From NCBI GenBank assembly GCA_965277075.1, contig OZ255707.1, forward strand, positions 310,001 to 374,000: 64,000 nucleotides of DNA, read 5' to 3'. Positions 1-8,935 of this stretch are shown piece after piece (position 1 is the stretch's first letter; every line of letters starts with the position of its first letter). Source of the DNA: Lustribacter sp965277075 (GTDB lineage: Bacteria > Vulcanimicrobiota > Vulcanimicrobiia > Vulcanimicrobiales > Vulcanimicrobiaceae). Below the pieces are notes generated by a model. That model worked only from the letters and a program-made list of their open reading frames with translations, had not been told where the DNA came from and ran no database searches. Both the position numbers and the translations under genes were made by a program.

Positions 1-530
1 CGCGGAATCAACATGCTCGGCCAGGGAACGTAACAGCCTTCGCTGAGCTGTTGCGCGAATTCGTTGCGTCCGCCGTCATAGTCGACCGGCAGCTGACCGC
101 TCATCGACCGGATGCCGATCGCCTCGCCCTGCGCGTTGATGAACAGCGTCCCGGTATAGAGCACGTCCGTTCCCGGATGCGCTTGCAAATAATCGTAACA
201 GCGGCGCAAGTGTCCCGGGAGAATCATATCATCGGCCGAGAGGAAGAGGATATAGGCGCCGCGTGCGAACGAGAGACCGCGATTGTGATTTGGCGTGAGC
301 CCGATATTGGTGGCGTTCTTGATGAAACGCAGCCGCGCGTCGCGCGCGAACGTCGCGACCACGTCGTCCGTGTTGTCGGTCGATGCGTTGTCGATGACGA
401 TGAGTTCGAAGCTCGGAAAATCCTGGCCGAGAACGCTCGAGATCGACGCGTTCAAATAATGCGCGTAGTTGTACGAGGTGATGATGACGCTGATCAGCGG
501 CGGCGAATCATCGGCTGGGGCAAGCTCCAT
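1..530 (-). CDS. Glycosyltransferase family 2, C-terminus cut by window edge
   Basis: The reading frame is open from an ATG at 530 to the left edge, giving the first 176 residues. The N-terminus has the GT2 GT-A fold signature: SVIITSYNYAHYL at about 14-26, IDNAS(T)D at about 46-52 and the SADD metal/nucleotide-binding motif at about 98-101. It probably transfers a sugar from a nucleotide donor to a surface glycan. It is divergent from the RfbC-like gene 57 bases away, in a run of surface-sugar genes upstream of rpsB. The acceptor and sugar cannot be told, and the C-terminal part is outside the window. Confidence 0.85.
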   Translation of the reverse strand, partial: MELAPADDSPPLISVIITSYNYAHYLNASISSVLGQDFPSFELIVIDNASTDNTDDVVATFARDARLRFIKNATNIGLTPNHNRGLSFARGAYILFLSADDMILPGHLRRCYDYLQAHPGTDVLYTGTLFINAQGEAIGIRSMSGQLPVDYDGGRNEFAQQLSEGCYVPWPSMLIP

Positions 531-587
531 CTCGTTTTATGTCGGCCGGAAGGAGAAGGAGCTTTAGAGCACCGTAAAGCGGCCAAG

Positions 588-1145
588 GTGGAGTTCGCGC
601 AGCTTGCGATCGCCGGCGCCTATCTCATCGGCCTCTCCACCCGCGTCGACGAGCGCGGGTTTTTCGCGCGCACATTTTGCGTCGACGAGTTTGCCGATCA
701 CGGACTGCCGGTTGCGTTCCCGCAGCAATCGCTCGCGCGCAGCACGCGCGCCGGCACTTTACGCGGCCTGCACCTGCAACTCGAGCCGCACGGCGAGGAC
801 AAATACGTTCGCTGTGTTCGCGGACGCATCTTCGACGCGTTCGTCGATTTGCGAACGGCATCACCGACGTTTCTGCGCGCGCAAACGGTCGAGCTCGACG
901 CGGAGGACGGCGCCGCGCTGTTCGTTCCGCGCGGCTGCGCCCACGGCTACCAGACGCTGACCGACCAGACCGACGTGCTGTACGCGATGTCGTCGCGTTA
1001 CGCAGCGTCGGCGGCGCGCTCTGTTTGCTGGAACGACCCGCGCGCCGGAATTTCATGGCCGATCGCAGCACCGACGCTTTCACCGGCCGACCGCGACGCA
1101 CCCGGTATTGAGACGGTGCTCGCCGAGATCGCGGCGCGCGCCTAA
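588..1145 (+). CDS. rfbC: dTDP-4-dehydrorhamnose 3,5-epimerase-like (RfbC/RmlC family)
   Basis: The 185-residue product has the length and motifs of the RmlC cupin epimerases, which epimerise C3 and C5 of dTDP-4-keto-6-deoxyglucose on the way to dTDP-rhamnose. Visible motifs are DERGFF (21-26), TLRGLH with the catalytic His62, FVPRGCAHGYQTL (112-124) and Tyr132. GTG at 588 is the only usable start near the family N-terminus. An AAGGAG lies 27 bases upstream, which is too far, so initiation is not strongly marked. No rfbA, rfbB or rfbD is seen here, so it may act on another 4-keto sugar. It overlaps the convergent SDR gene by 4 bases. Confidence 0.85.
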   Translation: MEFAQLAIAGAYLIGLSTRVDERGFFARTFCVDEFADHGLPVAFPQQSLARSTRAGTLRGLHLQLEPHGEDKYVRCVRGRIFDAFVDLRTASPTFLRAQTVELDAEDGAALFVPRGCAHGYQTLTDQTDVLYAMSSRYAASAARSVCWNDPRAGISWPIAAPTLSPADRDAPGIETVLAEIAARA

Positions 1146-1960
1146 ACGGGGCGACCGGCCCGCCCGCGAAAGCGCGCCAGCAACTCCGGCACGAGCGCAA
1201 GAATGTCGTCGTGAGCTGGACCGAACTCGTCGTGCAGCCGCCGCACGGCGATGACGGGCGTCCGTGCGAGTGCCGCTGCCGGCTCGATTGCGACGGCGAT
1301 GCCGAGCCGTTCCAACACGTCGTAGATCGCGCCGTTCTCGATGTTGGTTCCGGCCGCGACGTTGTAGATTCGTTTGCCGCCGCCGAGCGCGATCTGCGTG
1401 ACGTACCGGCATACGTCGTCGATCGAGATGTAGTCCTTCGCCGACGCGCGTTGCGTCCGGACGTCGGCCCGTCCGGTGTGCGCGGCCTGGCGTAACACGT
1501 CGCTCAAGAAGAGCGGTGACTCGTACGAAGCGCCGGCGACGTTCGAGAGCCGTGCGACGCGTGCGGCCGGCGATGCATTCGCAAGCGTCAGTGCCTCGCC
1601 GGCAATTTTCGAGATGCGATAGACGTCGTCCAGGCCGGGAGCGACGATGAGAGGCGCCCCCTCGTCGGTTCGTTCCAACGTGCCGTAGACGCGGGTCGAC
1701 GACAGATAGAGGAACGAATCGTAGCTGCTCCGCGTGAGAATTCGCTCGGCGCCGCCAACGTGCGCTGCGAAGGCATACCCGGGGTCATCCGCGCTCGAAG
1801 CCGCGATTCCCGACGCGTAAACCACGTGATGGAGCGCTGCGCCGGCGAGATCGTCACGATGCGCCACGATCGAAACGTCGTGGCCGGCGGAGCGCAGCGA
1901 TCCGGCCAGCGCGCTGCCGATGAAGCCGCGACCGCCGACGATTGTGAAGCGCTTGGGCAT
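1142..1960 (-). CDS. NAD-dependent epimerase/dehydratase (extended SDR)
   Basis: This 272-residue extended short-chain dehydrogenase has the Rossmann motif GGRGFIG (9-15), the catalytic Ser in YLSSTRVYG (about 85-93) and YRISK, giving the Y-x-x-x-K pair at Tyr114/Lys118. Such enzymes epimerise, dehydrate or reduce nucleotide sugars. It ends by overlapping the convergent RfbC-like gene, so it may be the 4-keto reductase partner (RmlD role). That is only suggested by position. The substrate is not readable from the sequence. Confidence 0.8.
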   Translation of the reverse strand: MPKRFTIVGGRGFIGSALAGSLRSAGHDVSIVAHRDDLAGAALHHVVYASGIAASSADDPGYAFAAHVGGAERILTRSSYDSFLYLSSTRVYGTLERTDEGAPLIVAPGLDDVYRISKIAGEALTLANASPAARVARLSNVAGASYESPLFLSDVLRQAAHTGRADVRTQRASAKDYISIDDVCRYVTQIALGGGKRIYNVAAGTNIENGAIYDVLERLGIAVAIEPAAALARTPVIAVRRLHDEFGPAHDDILALVPELLARFRGRAGRPV

Positions 1961-2016
1961 CGACGTGCGCCTTTCTCCGACGATGAAATGCTCCCCCGGC
2001 GCAAGAAAGCTGCACG

Positions 2017-2754
2017 ATGTCCATCACGCCGCTCGATCCGAACGACCCTCGCGACCCGCAACGGATCGCCGCCATGGCCGCAGATCCGGAGGTGCGCGCC
2101 GCGATTCGAACGCTCAACGCAAAGGCATTCGAGTATCGATACTACCTGAATTTTCGCTGGCTCGGGCGCCCGATCGTGCAGTACCCGCAAGACGTCATCG
2201 CGCTGCAAGAGATCGTGTGGGAAACGCGCCCCACGTTGATCGTCGAGACGGGTGTGGCGCATGGCGGCTCGCTCATTCTCTACGCGTCGCTGTTGGCGCT
2301 GATGGATCTCCCGGGTGAAGTGATCGGCGTCGAAATCGACTTGCGAGCGCACAATGCCGAGGCGATTGTTGCGCACCCGCTGCACGAACGTATCCGCGTG
2401 CTGAACGGCTCGTCGACGGATGCGCAGATTTTGGCGCAACTCGCGGAGATCGTCGCGCGCCACGATCGCGTGATGGTCGTGCTCGATTCGCTGCACACGC
2501 ACGACCACGTGCGGGCGGAACTCGATGCGTATGCGCCGTTCGTGACGAGCGGGAACTATCTCGTTTGCATGGGCACTGCCGTGGCCGACTTGCCGGCCGA
2601 ACTCGACCTCCAGCGTGCCTGGAATCAGCAGCGCAATCCGAAAACAGCGCTCGAAGCGTGGCTGGCGACGAATCCGCCGTTCGACGTCGACGTCGCGCTC
2701 AGCGATCGGCTTCTGCTGAGCGACGGTCCGGGCGGGTATCTTCGCCGGCGCTGA
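2017..2754 (+). CDS. Cephalosporin hydroxylase (CmcI)-family SAM-dependent protein
   Basis: The 245-residue product resembles the CmcI / rhamnosyl O-methyltransferase family. It has VETGVAHGGSLI (about 76-87) as the SAM-binding loop, GVEIDLR (about 104-110) as the second acidic strand and VVLDSLHTHDHV (about 154-165), typical of this family. The CmcI name comes from cephamycin synthesis, but most relatives lie in polysaccharide clusters and probably O-methylate sugars. The gene is divergent from the SDR (56-base gap) and ends next to the convergent FkbM methyltransferase. Both neighbours support a surface glycan role. Confidence 0.8.
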   Translation: MSITPLDPNDPRDPQRIAAMAADPEVRAAIRTLNAKAFEYRYYLNFRWLGRPIVQYPQDVIALQEIVWETRPTLIVETGVAHGGSLILYASLLALMDLPGEVIGVEIDLRAHNAEAIVAHPLHERIRVLNGSSTDAQILAQLAEIVARHDRVMVVLDSLHTHDHVRAELDAYAPFVTSGNYLVCMGTAVADLPAELDLQRAWNQQRNPKTALEAWLATNPPFDVDVALSDRLLLSDGPGGYLRRR

Positions 2755-3813
2755 TCAAAAGCGCGGCGCGTGCAAACTCGGGTCGCGATGGGTCAGCAGT
2801 TTGGGACTGACGTGCTCGACGATGCGAAAGAGTGGATCGGCGACGATCGATGCGTCGCGGACGGCGAGCATGTTGAAACCGTGACGCGGACCGTCGAGGT
2901 AAGCGGTATCGGCAGGGACGAGTTCGACTGGGCGTCCGGGCATCGCAACGTGAGACTGATAATCGCGGATGCCGTAGAGGTTGTAGCCGAGCTCGATGAG
3001 GAATGCGCCGATCGTCGTGTTCCGCAAGCCGTCCGACCAGTCGACGTATTGGCGATTCATCTCAAAGACGATCGCCGGTGCGTGCGCGTCTTGCAACATG
3101 CGGCGGCCGCCGCGTAACGCGGGGAGTTCGCTGCCTTCGATGTCGAGCATGATCAGGTCGAGCGCATCGATGTTTTCGCGTGCGCAGTAGTCGTCGATCG
3201 TGATCACGGCGATATCGCCGTCGGCATCGGCTTGCGTGCTCGCGAGGGCGTCGGTCCCGACGAAGGAGAGTCGTGCCGACGGCTCGTCCCACAGGCCCAG
3301 CGCGATTGCCCGCACGTTCGTCAAGCCGTTGCGGGTCGCGTTCTCGCGCAAAATCGCATTCTGTACGGGGTTCGGCTCGAACGCGTGGACGACGCCCCCC
3401 TGGGCCGCGATTTGCGCGGCGATGAGGATTGCGTGATCGCCGGAATATGCGCCGCCGATCAGGACGTTGCGCGCTCCGCGCGCGAGACCGAGCAGCGTCT
3501 TTGTCGTCTGCGGTTCGAACACGTGATCCGGCCGGTCGTCGACCCGCAACACGAGGTCGCGCGTGATGTGCGAACTCGTATAGATCGAGCGGAAGCGGAT
3601 GCCGCTCGCGAGCGTGACGTCGATCGCTTCACCGTCTTCGAAGAGGGCGTCGACGATCGGACCGGTGATGTCGGCGCGGACGTTGAGGCCCGGCACGGCG
3701 AGGGTCGGTTCGAGATCGCGGAGATCGGCGACGAGCCGATCGCGGGCCGCCGGCACCGTGCCGATCCGTCGAAGCGCATCGCGGAGCGGGTCGCCCACAC
3801 TCTCGGTCCCCAT
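2755..3813 (-). CDS. FkbM family methyltransferase
   Basis: The product is 352 residues from the ATG at 3813, chosen because sequence upstream of it lacks family features. The central SAM-binding domain contains VLIGGAYSGDHAI (about 117-129), HAFEPNPVQNAILREN (about 143-158) and LDIEGSELPALRG, the hallmark blocks of FkbM methyltransferases. These usually methylate sugar hydroxyls in surface polysaccharides or natural products. It stops directly beside the convergent CmcI-like gene. The first 90 residues are not recognised and may be an accessory domain. Confidence 0.85.
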   Translation of the reverse strand: MGTESVGDPLRDALRRIGTVPAARDRLVADLRDLEPTLAVPGLNVRADITGPIVDALFEDGEAIDVTLASGIRFRSIYTSSHITRDLVLRVDDRPDHVFEPQTTKTLLGLARGARNVLIGGAYSGDHAILIAAQIAAQGGVVHAFEPNPVQNAILRENATRNGLTNVRAIALGLWDEPSARLSFVGTDALASTQADADGDIAVITIDDYCARENIDALDLIMLDIEGSELPALRGGRRMLQDAHAPAIVFEMNRQYVDWSDGLRNTTIGAFLIELGYNLYGIRDYQSHVAMPGRPVELVPADTAYLDGPRHGFNMLAVRDASIVADPLFRIVEHVSPKLLTHRDPSLHAPRF

Positions 3814-3848
3814 GCGGTCGGTATCCCGATCCGAACCAGCGGCTCCTC

Positions 3849-3877
3849 TAGATGCGCGACCGGTCCCGTGGTACAAT
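3849..3877 (+). promoter_or_regulatory. Possible promoter for the rpsB operon
   Basis: The gap upstream of rpsB holds TACAAT at 3872-3877 as a good -10 hexamer. A weak TAGATG (3 of 6 matches to TTGACA) sits 17 bases upstream at 3849-3854. The position suits transcription of the rpsB-tsf-pyrH-frr operon with a leader of about 115 bases. The -35 match is poor, so this is tentative. Confidence 0.35.
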
Positions 3878-3917
3878 CGAGCGGTTGGGGCCCGGTTTGC
3901 CGCGGCCACGATAACTT

Positions 3918-3938
3918 CACCCGTCCGGAGGATGGGTG
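3918..3938 (+). promoter_or_regulatory. Hairpin in the rpsB leader
   Basis: CACCCGTCC (3918-3926), GGA, GGATGGGTG (3930-3938) can form a 9-base-pair stem with one G-U pair and a three-base loop. No T-run follows, so it is not a classical terminator. In many bacteria the rpsB leader binds S2 for feedback control, and this hairpin could be part of such an element. That role is inference. Confidence 0.4.
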
Positions 3939-3999
3939 TCATGTGCCCGGATCCGCATGGCTAAGATGGCGCGTCGCGGGGGCTTCAGAAAGGTCCAGA

Positions 4000-4776
4000 A
4001 TGTCGGTTGTTTCCATGCGCGCCCTGCTCGAGGCGGGCGTCCACTTCGGCCACCAGACCCGCCGGTGGAACCCGAAGATGAAGCCGTTCATCTTCCAAGA
4101 GCGCAACGGCATCTACATCATCGATCTCGGCAAGACGCTCGCGATGCTCAACAACGTCTATGAAGACGTCCGGCAGATGTCGCGCGAGGGTCGCGTGATT
4201 CTGTTCGTCGGAACGAAGAAGCAAGCGCAAGACGTCGTAAAAGAAGAAGCCGAGCGCGCGGGCACGTTCTTCGTGAACCAGCGCTGGCTAGGGGGCACGC
4301 TGACGAATTTCGCGACGATTCAGAAACGCATCGCACGACTGCGCGAACTCGAAGGGATGCGCCAGCAAGGCACCTTCGATCTGCTTCCCAAGAAAGAAGT
4401 CTCGAAGCTGACCGAGGAGCTGACGAAGCTCGAACGCTTCCTCGGCGGCATCAAAGATATGCACCGTTTGCCGGACGCGATCTTCATCGTCGATCCGAAA
4501 AAGGAGCGCATCGCGGTACTCGAGGCCAAGAAGCTGCACATCCCGATCATCGCGGTCATCGACACGAACTGCGATCCGGACGAGATCGACTATCCGATCC
4601 CGGGGAACGACGATGCGATTCGCGCCGTTCGTCTGATGGTCGGCAAAATTGCCGATGCCATCATCGAGGGCAAGACGGAAACCGAGTCGTCGTTCGACGC
4701 GACGTCGTACGATGAACAGTACAGCGACTTGGCCGCCGATGCGACCGCCGACGAACCCGAAGCCGCTCCCGTTTAA
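4000..4776 (+). CDS. rpsB: 30S ribosomal protein S2
   Basis: This is a 258-residue S2 protein of the small ribosomal subunit. The N-terminal LLEAGVHFGHQTRRWNPKM is diagnostic, followed by FVGTKKQAQ, NQRWLGGTLTNF, PDAIFIVDPKKE and the C-terminal IDTNCDPD / YPIPGNDDA blocks. ATG at 4000 is preceded by AAAGG and matches the family N-terminus. It opens the core operon rpsB-tsf-pyrH-frr, with tsf 26 bases downstream. The last 30 residues form an acidic, low-complexity tail. Confidence 0.98.
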   Translation: MSVVSMRALLEAGVHFGHQTRRWNPKMKPFIFQERNGIYIIDLGKTLAMLNNVYEDVRQMSREGRVILFVGTKKQAQDVVKEEAERAGTFFVNQRWLGGTLTNFATIQKRIARLRELEGMRQQGTFDLLPKKEVSKLTEELTKLERFLGGIKDMHRLPDAIFIVDPKKERIAVLEAKKLHIPIIAVIDTNCDPDEIDYPIPGNDDAIRAVRLMVGKIADAIIEGKTETESSFDATSYDEQYSDLAADATADEPEAAPV

Positions 4777-4802
4777 TACCTACCTCGCTCGAGAATCATC
4801 AC

Positions 4803-5405
4803 ATGCAAACGACGTATAAACCGACCGCCGATGATGTTCGGCGCCTGCGTGAAGACACCGGCGCCGGCATGATCGATTGCCGCAATGCCCTGGTAAAGTG
4901 CGACGGCGACTTTGTTAAATCGAAGGCGTTATTGCAAGAACAAGGCCAGGCGAAAGCCGAGAAGAAGGCCGAACGCAGCGCCAACGAAGGACTCGTCGGC
5001 TCGTATATTCACACCGGCGGGAAAGTCGGCGTGCTCGTCGAGATCAACTGCGAGACCGACTTCGTAGCGCGCAACAATACGTTCAAAGACCTCGTGCGCG
5101 ACGTCGCGATGCACATTGCGGCGATGCCGGCCGAGTACCTCAATCGCGAGTCGGTCCCGGCGGCAAAGATCGACGAGCTCCGAGCCGAGTTCGTCAAACA
5201 GGTTCCCGAGGGAAAGCCGCCGGCGGTCGCCGAGCGTATCGTGGAAGGCAAGCTCAACAAGTGGTTCGAGGACCACGTCGTCCTCGAACAGTCGTTCGTC
5301 AAGGACGACTCGGTCACGGTCGGCGAGTTGGTCAACGGCGTTTCCGGCGTGCTCGGTGAAAAGATGAGCGTCCGCCGCTTCGCGAAATTCGCCTTGGGCG
5401 AGTAG
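4803..5405 (+). CDS. tsf: Translation elongation factor Ts
   Basis: The 200-residue product is EF-Ts, the nucleotide exchange factor for EF-Tu. The UBA-like N-terminus carries LREDTGAGMIDCRNAL, and the dimerisation/core part carries GGKVGVLVEINCETDFVAR with the TDFV exchange motif. At 200 residues it is the short form (about 280 in E. coli), with one core subdomain, as in Thermus and several other phyla. It lies between rpsB and pyrH, the standard order. Confidence 0.98.
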   Translation: MQTTYKPTADDVRRLREDTGAGMIDCRNALVKCDGDFVKSKALLQEQGQAKAEKKAERSANEGLVGSYIHTGGKVGVLVEINCETDFVARNNTFKDLVRDVAMHIAAMPAEYLNRESVPAAKIDELRAEFVKQVPEGKPPAVAERIVEGKLNKWFEDHVVLEQSFVKDDSVTVGELVNGVSGVLGEKMSVRRFAKFALGE

Positions 5406-5406
5406 G

Positions 5407-6153
5407 TTGCCGCCGCCCGGTTTTCGTCGTGTCCTTCTCAAGCTCTCGGGCGAAGCGTTCGCCGGCAGCGGCGGCAGCGTCGATGTCGACACGACGACGC
5501 GGATGGCGCAAGAGATCGTCGACGTCCACCGCGAGGGCGTGAAGGTCGCCGTCGTCGTCGGCGGCGGAAACATTTGGCGCGGGAAGCCGCACGAAGCGGT
5601 CGGCATGGAACGCGCCACAGCGGACTACATGGGCATGCTCGCGACCGTGATCAACGCGCTCGCGTTGCAGGACGCGATCGAACGGCTCGGCGTGCCCGCG
5701 CGAACACAGACGGCGATCGAGATGCATCAGATCGCGGAGCCGTACATCCGGCGGCGCGCGCTGCGGCACATGGAAAAGGGCCGCGTCGTCATTTTCGGGG
5801 CCGGCACCGGCAACCCGTACTTCACGACCGATACGACGGCGGCACTACGCGCCGTCGAGATGGGCGCCGAAGCGATTCTCAAAGCGACGAAGGTCGACGG
5901 TGTCTATTCGGCTGATCCGTTCAAAGATCCGACCGCGACGCGGTTCACGCACGTCGAGTACCTCAACGTGCTGCAGCTCGGGCTCGAAGTGATGGACAAT
6001 ACGGCGCTCACACTGTGCATGGACAACGACATCCCGATCGTCGTGTTTGATATGAACACGCCCGGCAACATCCGCCGCGTGGCGCTCGGCGAACCGATCG
6101 GGACGCTGGTCGGTCCGGCTGACGCGCGCGAGCGGACCGCGACCGGTGCATAG
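5407..6153 (+). CDS. pyrH: Uridylate kinase (UMP kinase)
   Basis: The 248-residue product of the amino acid kinase fold phosphorylates UMP to UDP. Motifs: VLLKLSGEAFAG near the N-terminus (phosphate binding), VVVGGGNIWRG, RATADYMGMLATVINALALQ, GAGTGNPYFTTDTTAALRA and KATKVDGVYSADP. The start is TTG at 5407, one base after the tsf stop; no ATG lies before the first family motif. It is part of the rpsB-tsf-pyrH-frr operon. Confidence 0.97.
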   Translation: MPPPGFRRVLLKLSGEAFAGSGGSVDVDTTTRMAQEIVDVHREGVKVAVVVGGGNIWRGKPHEAVGMERATADYMGMLATVINALALQDAIERLGVPARTQTAIEMHQIAEPYIRRRALRHMEKGRVVIFGAGTGNPYFTTDTTAALRAVEMGAEAILKATKVDGVYSADPFKDPTATRFTHVEYLNVLQLGLEVMDNTALTLCMDNDIPIVVFDMNTPGNIRRVALGEPIGTLVGPADARERTATGA

Positions 6154-6166
6154 ATAAGGCACGAGC

Positions 6167-6724
6167 ATGTTGGACGACGTGTACAAAGATACCGAATCGA
6201 AAATGAACAAAGCGATTGAGGCGACACGTAACGATTTTGCGTCGATTCGCACGGGCCGCGCGACCCCCGCGCTGCTCGACCGCATCCAGGTCGAGTCGTA
6301 CGGCGCGACGGTGCCGCTCAAGTCGGTCGCGACGGTCAACTCGCCCGACGGACGCTCGCTGCTGATCGCCGCGTTCGATAAAAATCAGGTCGGTGCGATC
6401 CGCAAAGCGATCGAGACCAGCGATCTCGGACTCAACCCGAATATCGACGGAAGCCAAATCCGTCTCTCGATTCCGCCCTTGACCGAAGAACGTCGCAAAG
6501 ATCTGGTCAAGGTCATCAAGAAGAAATCCGAGGAGCACAAGGTCGCGGTTCGCACGATTCGCCACAAGGCGGTCGACGAGATCAAGGGACTGCAGAAGAG
6601 CGGCGATATCACCGAAGATGCCGTCAAACGCGGGAGCGATCAGGTGCAGAAGCTCACGGACAAATTCGTCAAAGTCATCGACGAGCTCGTCGGCGGCAAA
6701 GAAAAAGAGATCATGGAAGTATGA
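6167..6724 (+). CDS. frr: Ribosome recycling factor
   Basis: The 185-residue product has the family length and signatures: an N-terminal amphipathic helix, FASIRTGRATPALLD, LKSVATVNSPDGRSLLI, and the C-terminal coiled-coil with TEERRKDLVKV and VRTIRHKA. With EF-G it splits post-termination ribosomes. Its stop overlaps the next small gene by ATGA. In many bacteria frr is followed by uppS; here a 65-residue gene takes that place. Confidence 0.98.
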   Translation: MLDDVYKDTESKMNKAIEATRNDFASIRTGRATPALLDRIQVESYGATVPLKSVATVNSPDGRSLLIAAFDKNQVGAIRKAIETSDLGLNPNIDGSQIRLSIPPLTEERRKDLVKVIKKKSEEHKVAVRTIRHKAVDEIKGLQKSGDITEDAVKRGSDQVQKLTDKFVKVIDELVGGKEKEIMEV

Positions 6725-6918
6725 GCGATCTCGTGCTGCTGCCGTGGGACGTCGCGCGTAGCGCGCTCGGCGACCGCGCGCACGCGATGCACGTGCTCGT
6801 CCCCCCGTACCCGGCCGATGGCGGCGGCACGTTACGCGTGCTGCGCGTGCGCGACAACGGCGATGTCCTCGACGTGACGTGCGGATACGAGCGCTACCGG
6901 CGCATCGGGACCGCATGA
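6721..6918 (+). CDS. Small conserved-position protein of unknown function (65 aa)
   Basis: I do not recognise this product. It is linked by ATGA overlaps to frr upstream and to cdsA downstream, which strongly suggests a translated gene. It has no signal peptide or membrane segment. The middle is rich in Val and Pro (HVLVPPYPADGGG), and the C-terminus reads DVTCGYERYRRIG with a single Cys. It occupies the slot where uppS (undecaprenyl diphosphate synthase) usually lies between frr and cdsA, but it is far too short to be UppS and has none of its motifs. Confidence 0.6.
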   Translation: MSDLVLLPWDVARSALGDRAHAMHVLVPPYPADGGGTLRVLRVRDNGDVLDVTCGYERYRRIGTA

Positions 6919-7766
6919 CTGCGGCGCCCGTCGTGGGCGCGAAGCGAGCGGCGTGGCCGCGCCGCGTGATCGTCGGGTTGGCGCTGGCCGTGGCCGGCAT
7001 CGGCCTCGTCTTTTGGTCACCGGGATTTGCATTTTTGTGTGGCGCCGTCGCGCTCGGATGTCTATGGGAGTTTGCGCAACTTTGCGCGCGCAAAGGTACC
7101 GCCCTCGAACTCCCGGTCGCGGCGGCGGCGGTGATCGCGTATGAGGTTCTCACGCAGGTCCGCCTGATCGAACGCTACGAGGGGGCCTTGCTCGCAACGA
7201 CCCTGGTCGTGGCGCTCGCAACGGCGATGTTTTCCGGGACCGGCGGTTACGTGACCCGTAGTGCCGTCACCCTGTTCGGCGTTCTCTACCTCGGCAAACT
7301 CACGACGTATTTCATCGCGATTCGCGCGGTTCCCGAAATTGGGATCGCGGCCACGATCGAAGCGATCGTCCTCATTGCGTTAACCGACATCTTCGCGATG
7401 GTTGTGGGCGTCGCGATCGGGCGGACGCCGCTCTCGTCGATTTCACCGCGGAAAACCGTCGAAGGAGCGCTCGGCGGATTCGTGGTCGCCGTGTGCGCCG
7501 GCAGTGCGGCAGAATTGACCCCGTGGTTGCACGCGGCATGGTGGGACGGCGCGTTCGTCGGAGCCGTCACCTCGGTCGGCGCGCAGGCCGGCGATCTCGT
7601 CGAAAGCGCGCTCAAACGCGACGCGAGCGTCAAGGATGCCGGCACGCTGATCGCCGGTCACGGCGGCGTGCTCGATCGTTTCGACTCGTATTTGTTCGGC
7701 GGCATCGCGTTCTATTTTGCGCTGTGGCTGATCGGCATGATTCCCCACGGACTCTCCGCGTCGTAA
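6915..7766 (+). CDS. cdsA: Phosphatidate cytidylyltransferase
   Basis: This 283-residue integral membrane enzyme makes CDP-diacylglycerol from phosphatidate and CTP, the branch point of phospholipid synthesis. Several hydrophobic segments precede the C-terminal family signature SALKRDASVKDAGTLIAGHGGVLDRFDS (quoted in part: LKRDASVKDAG, HGGVLDRFD), with the conserved Lys, Asp and His-Gly-Gly. ATG at 6915 overlaps the stop of the small upstream gene. It lies 11 bases before dxr. Confidence 0.95.
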   Translation: MTAAPVVGAKRAAWPRRVIVGLALAVAGIGLVFWSPGFAFLCGAVALGCLWEFAQLCARKGTALELPVAAAAVIAYEVLTQVRLIERYEGALLATTLVVALATAMFSGTGGYVTRSAVTLFGVLYLGKLTTYFIAIRAVPEIGIAATIEAIVLIALTDIFAMVVGVAIGRTPLSSISPRKTVEGALGGFVVAVCAGSAAELTPWLHAAWWDGAFVGAVTSVGAQAGDLVESALKRDASVKDAGTLIAGHGGVLDRFDSYLFGGIAFYFALWLIGMIPHGLSAS

Positions 7767-7777
7767 CGCGAAAGGCG

Positions 7778-8931
<1,154 letters not shown>

Positions 8932-8935
<4 letters not shown>

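Noticed and set aside
51..587. Plus-strand frame continuous with the RfbC-like gene
   Set aside because: It is antisense to a clear GT2 glycosyltransferase, has no family features before 588 and is highly charged, as expected of a shadow frame in GC-rich DNA.
3232..3999. N-terminal extension of rpsB
   Set aside because: It runs antisense to the FkbM methyltransferase, and the S2 N-terminus and ribosome binding site fix the start at 4000.
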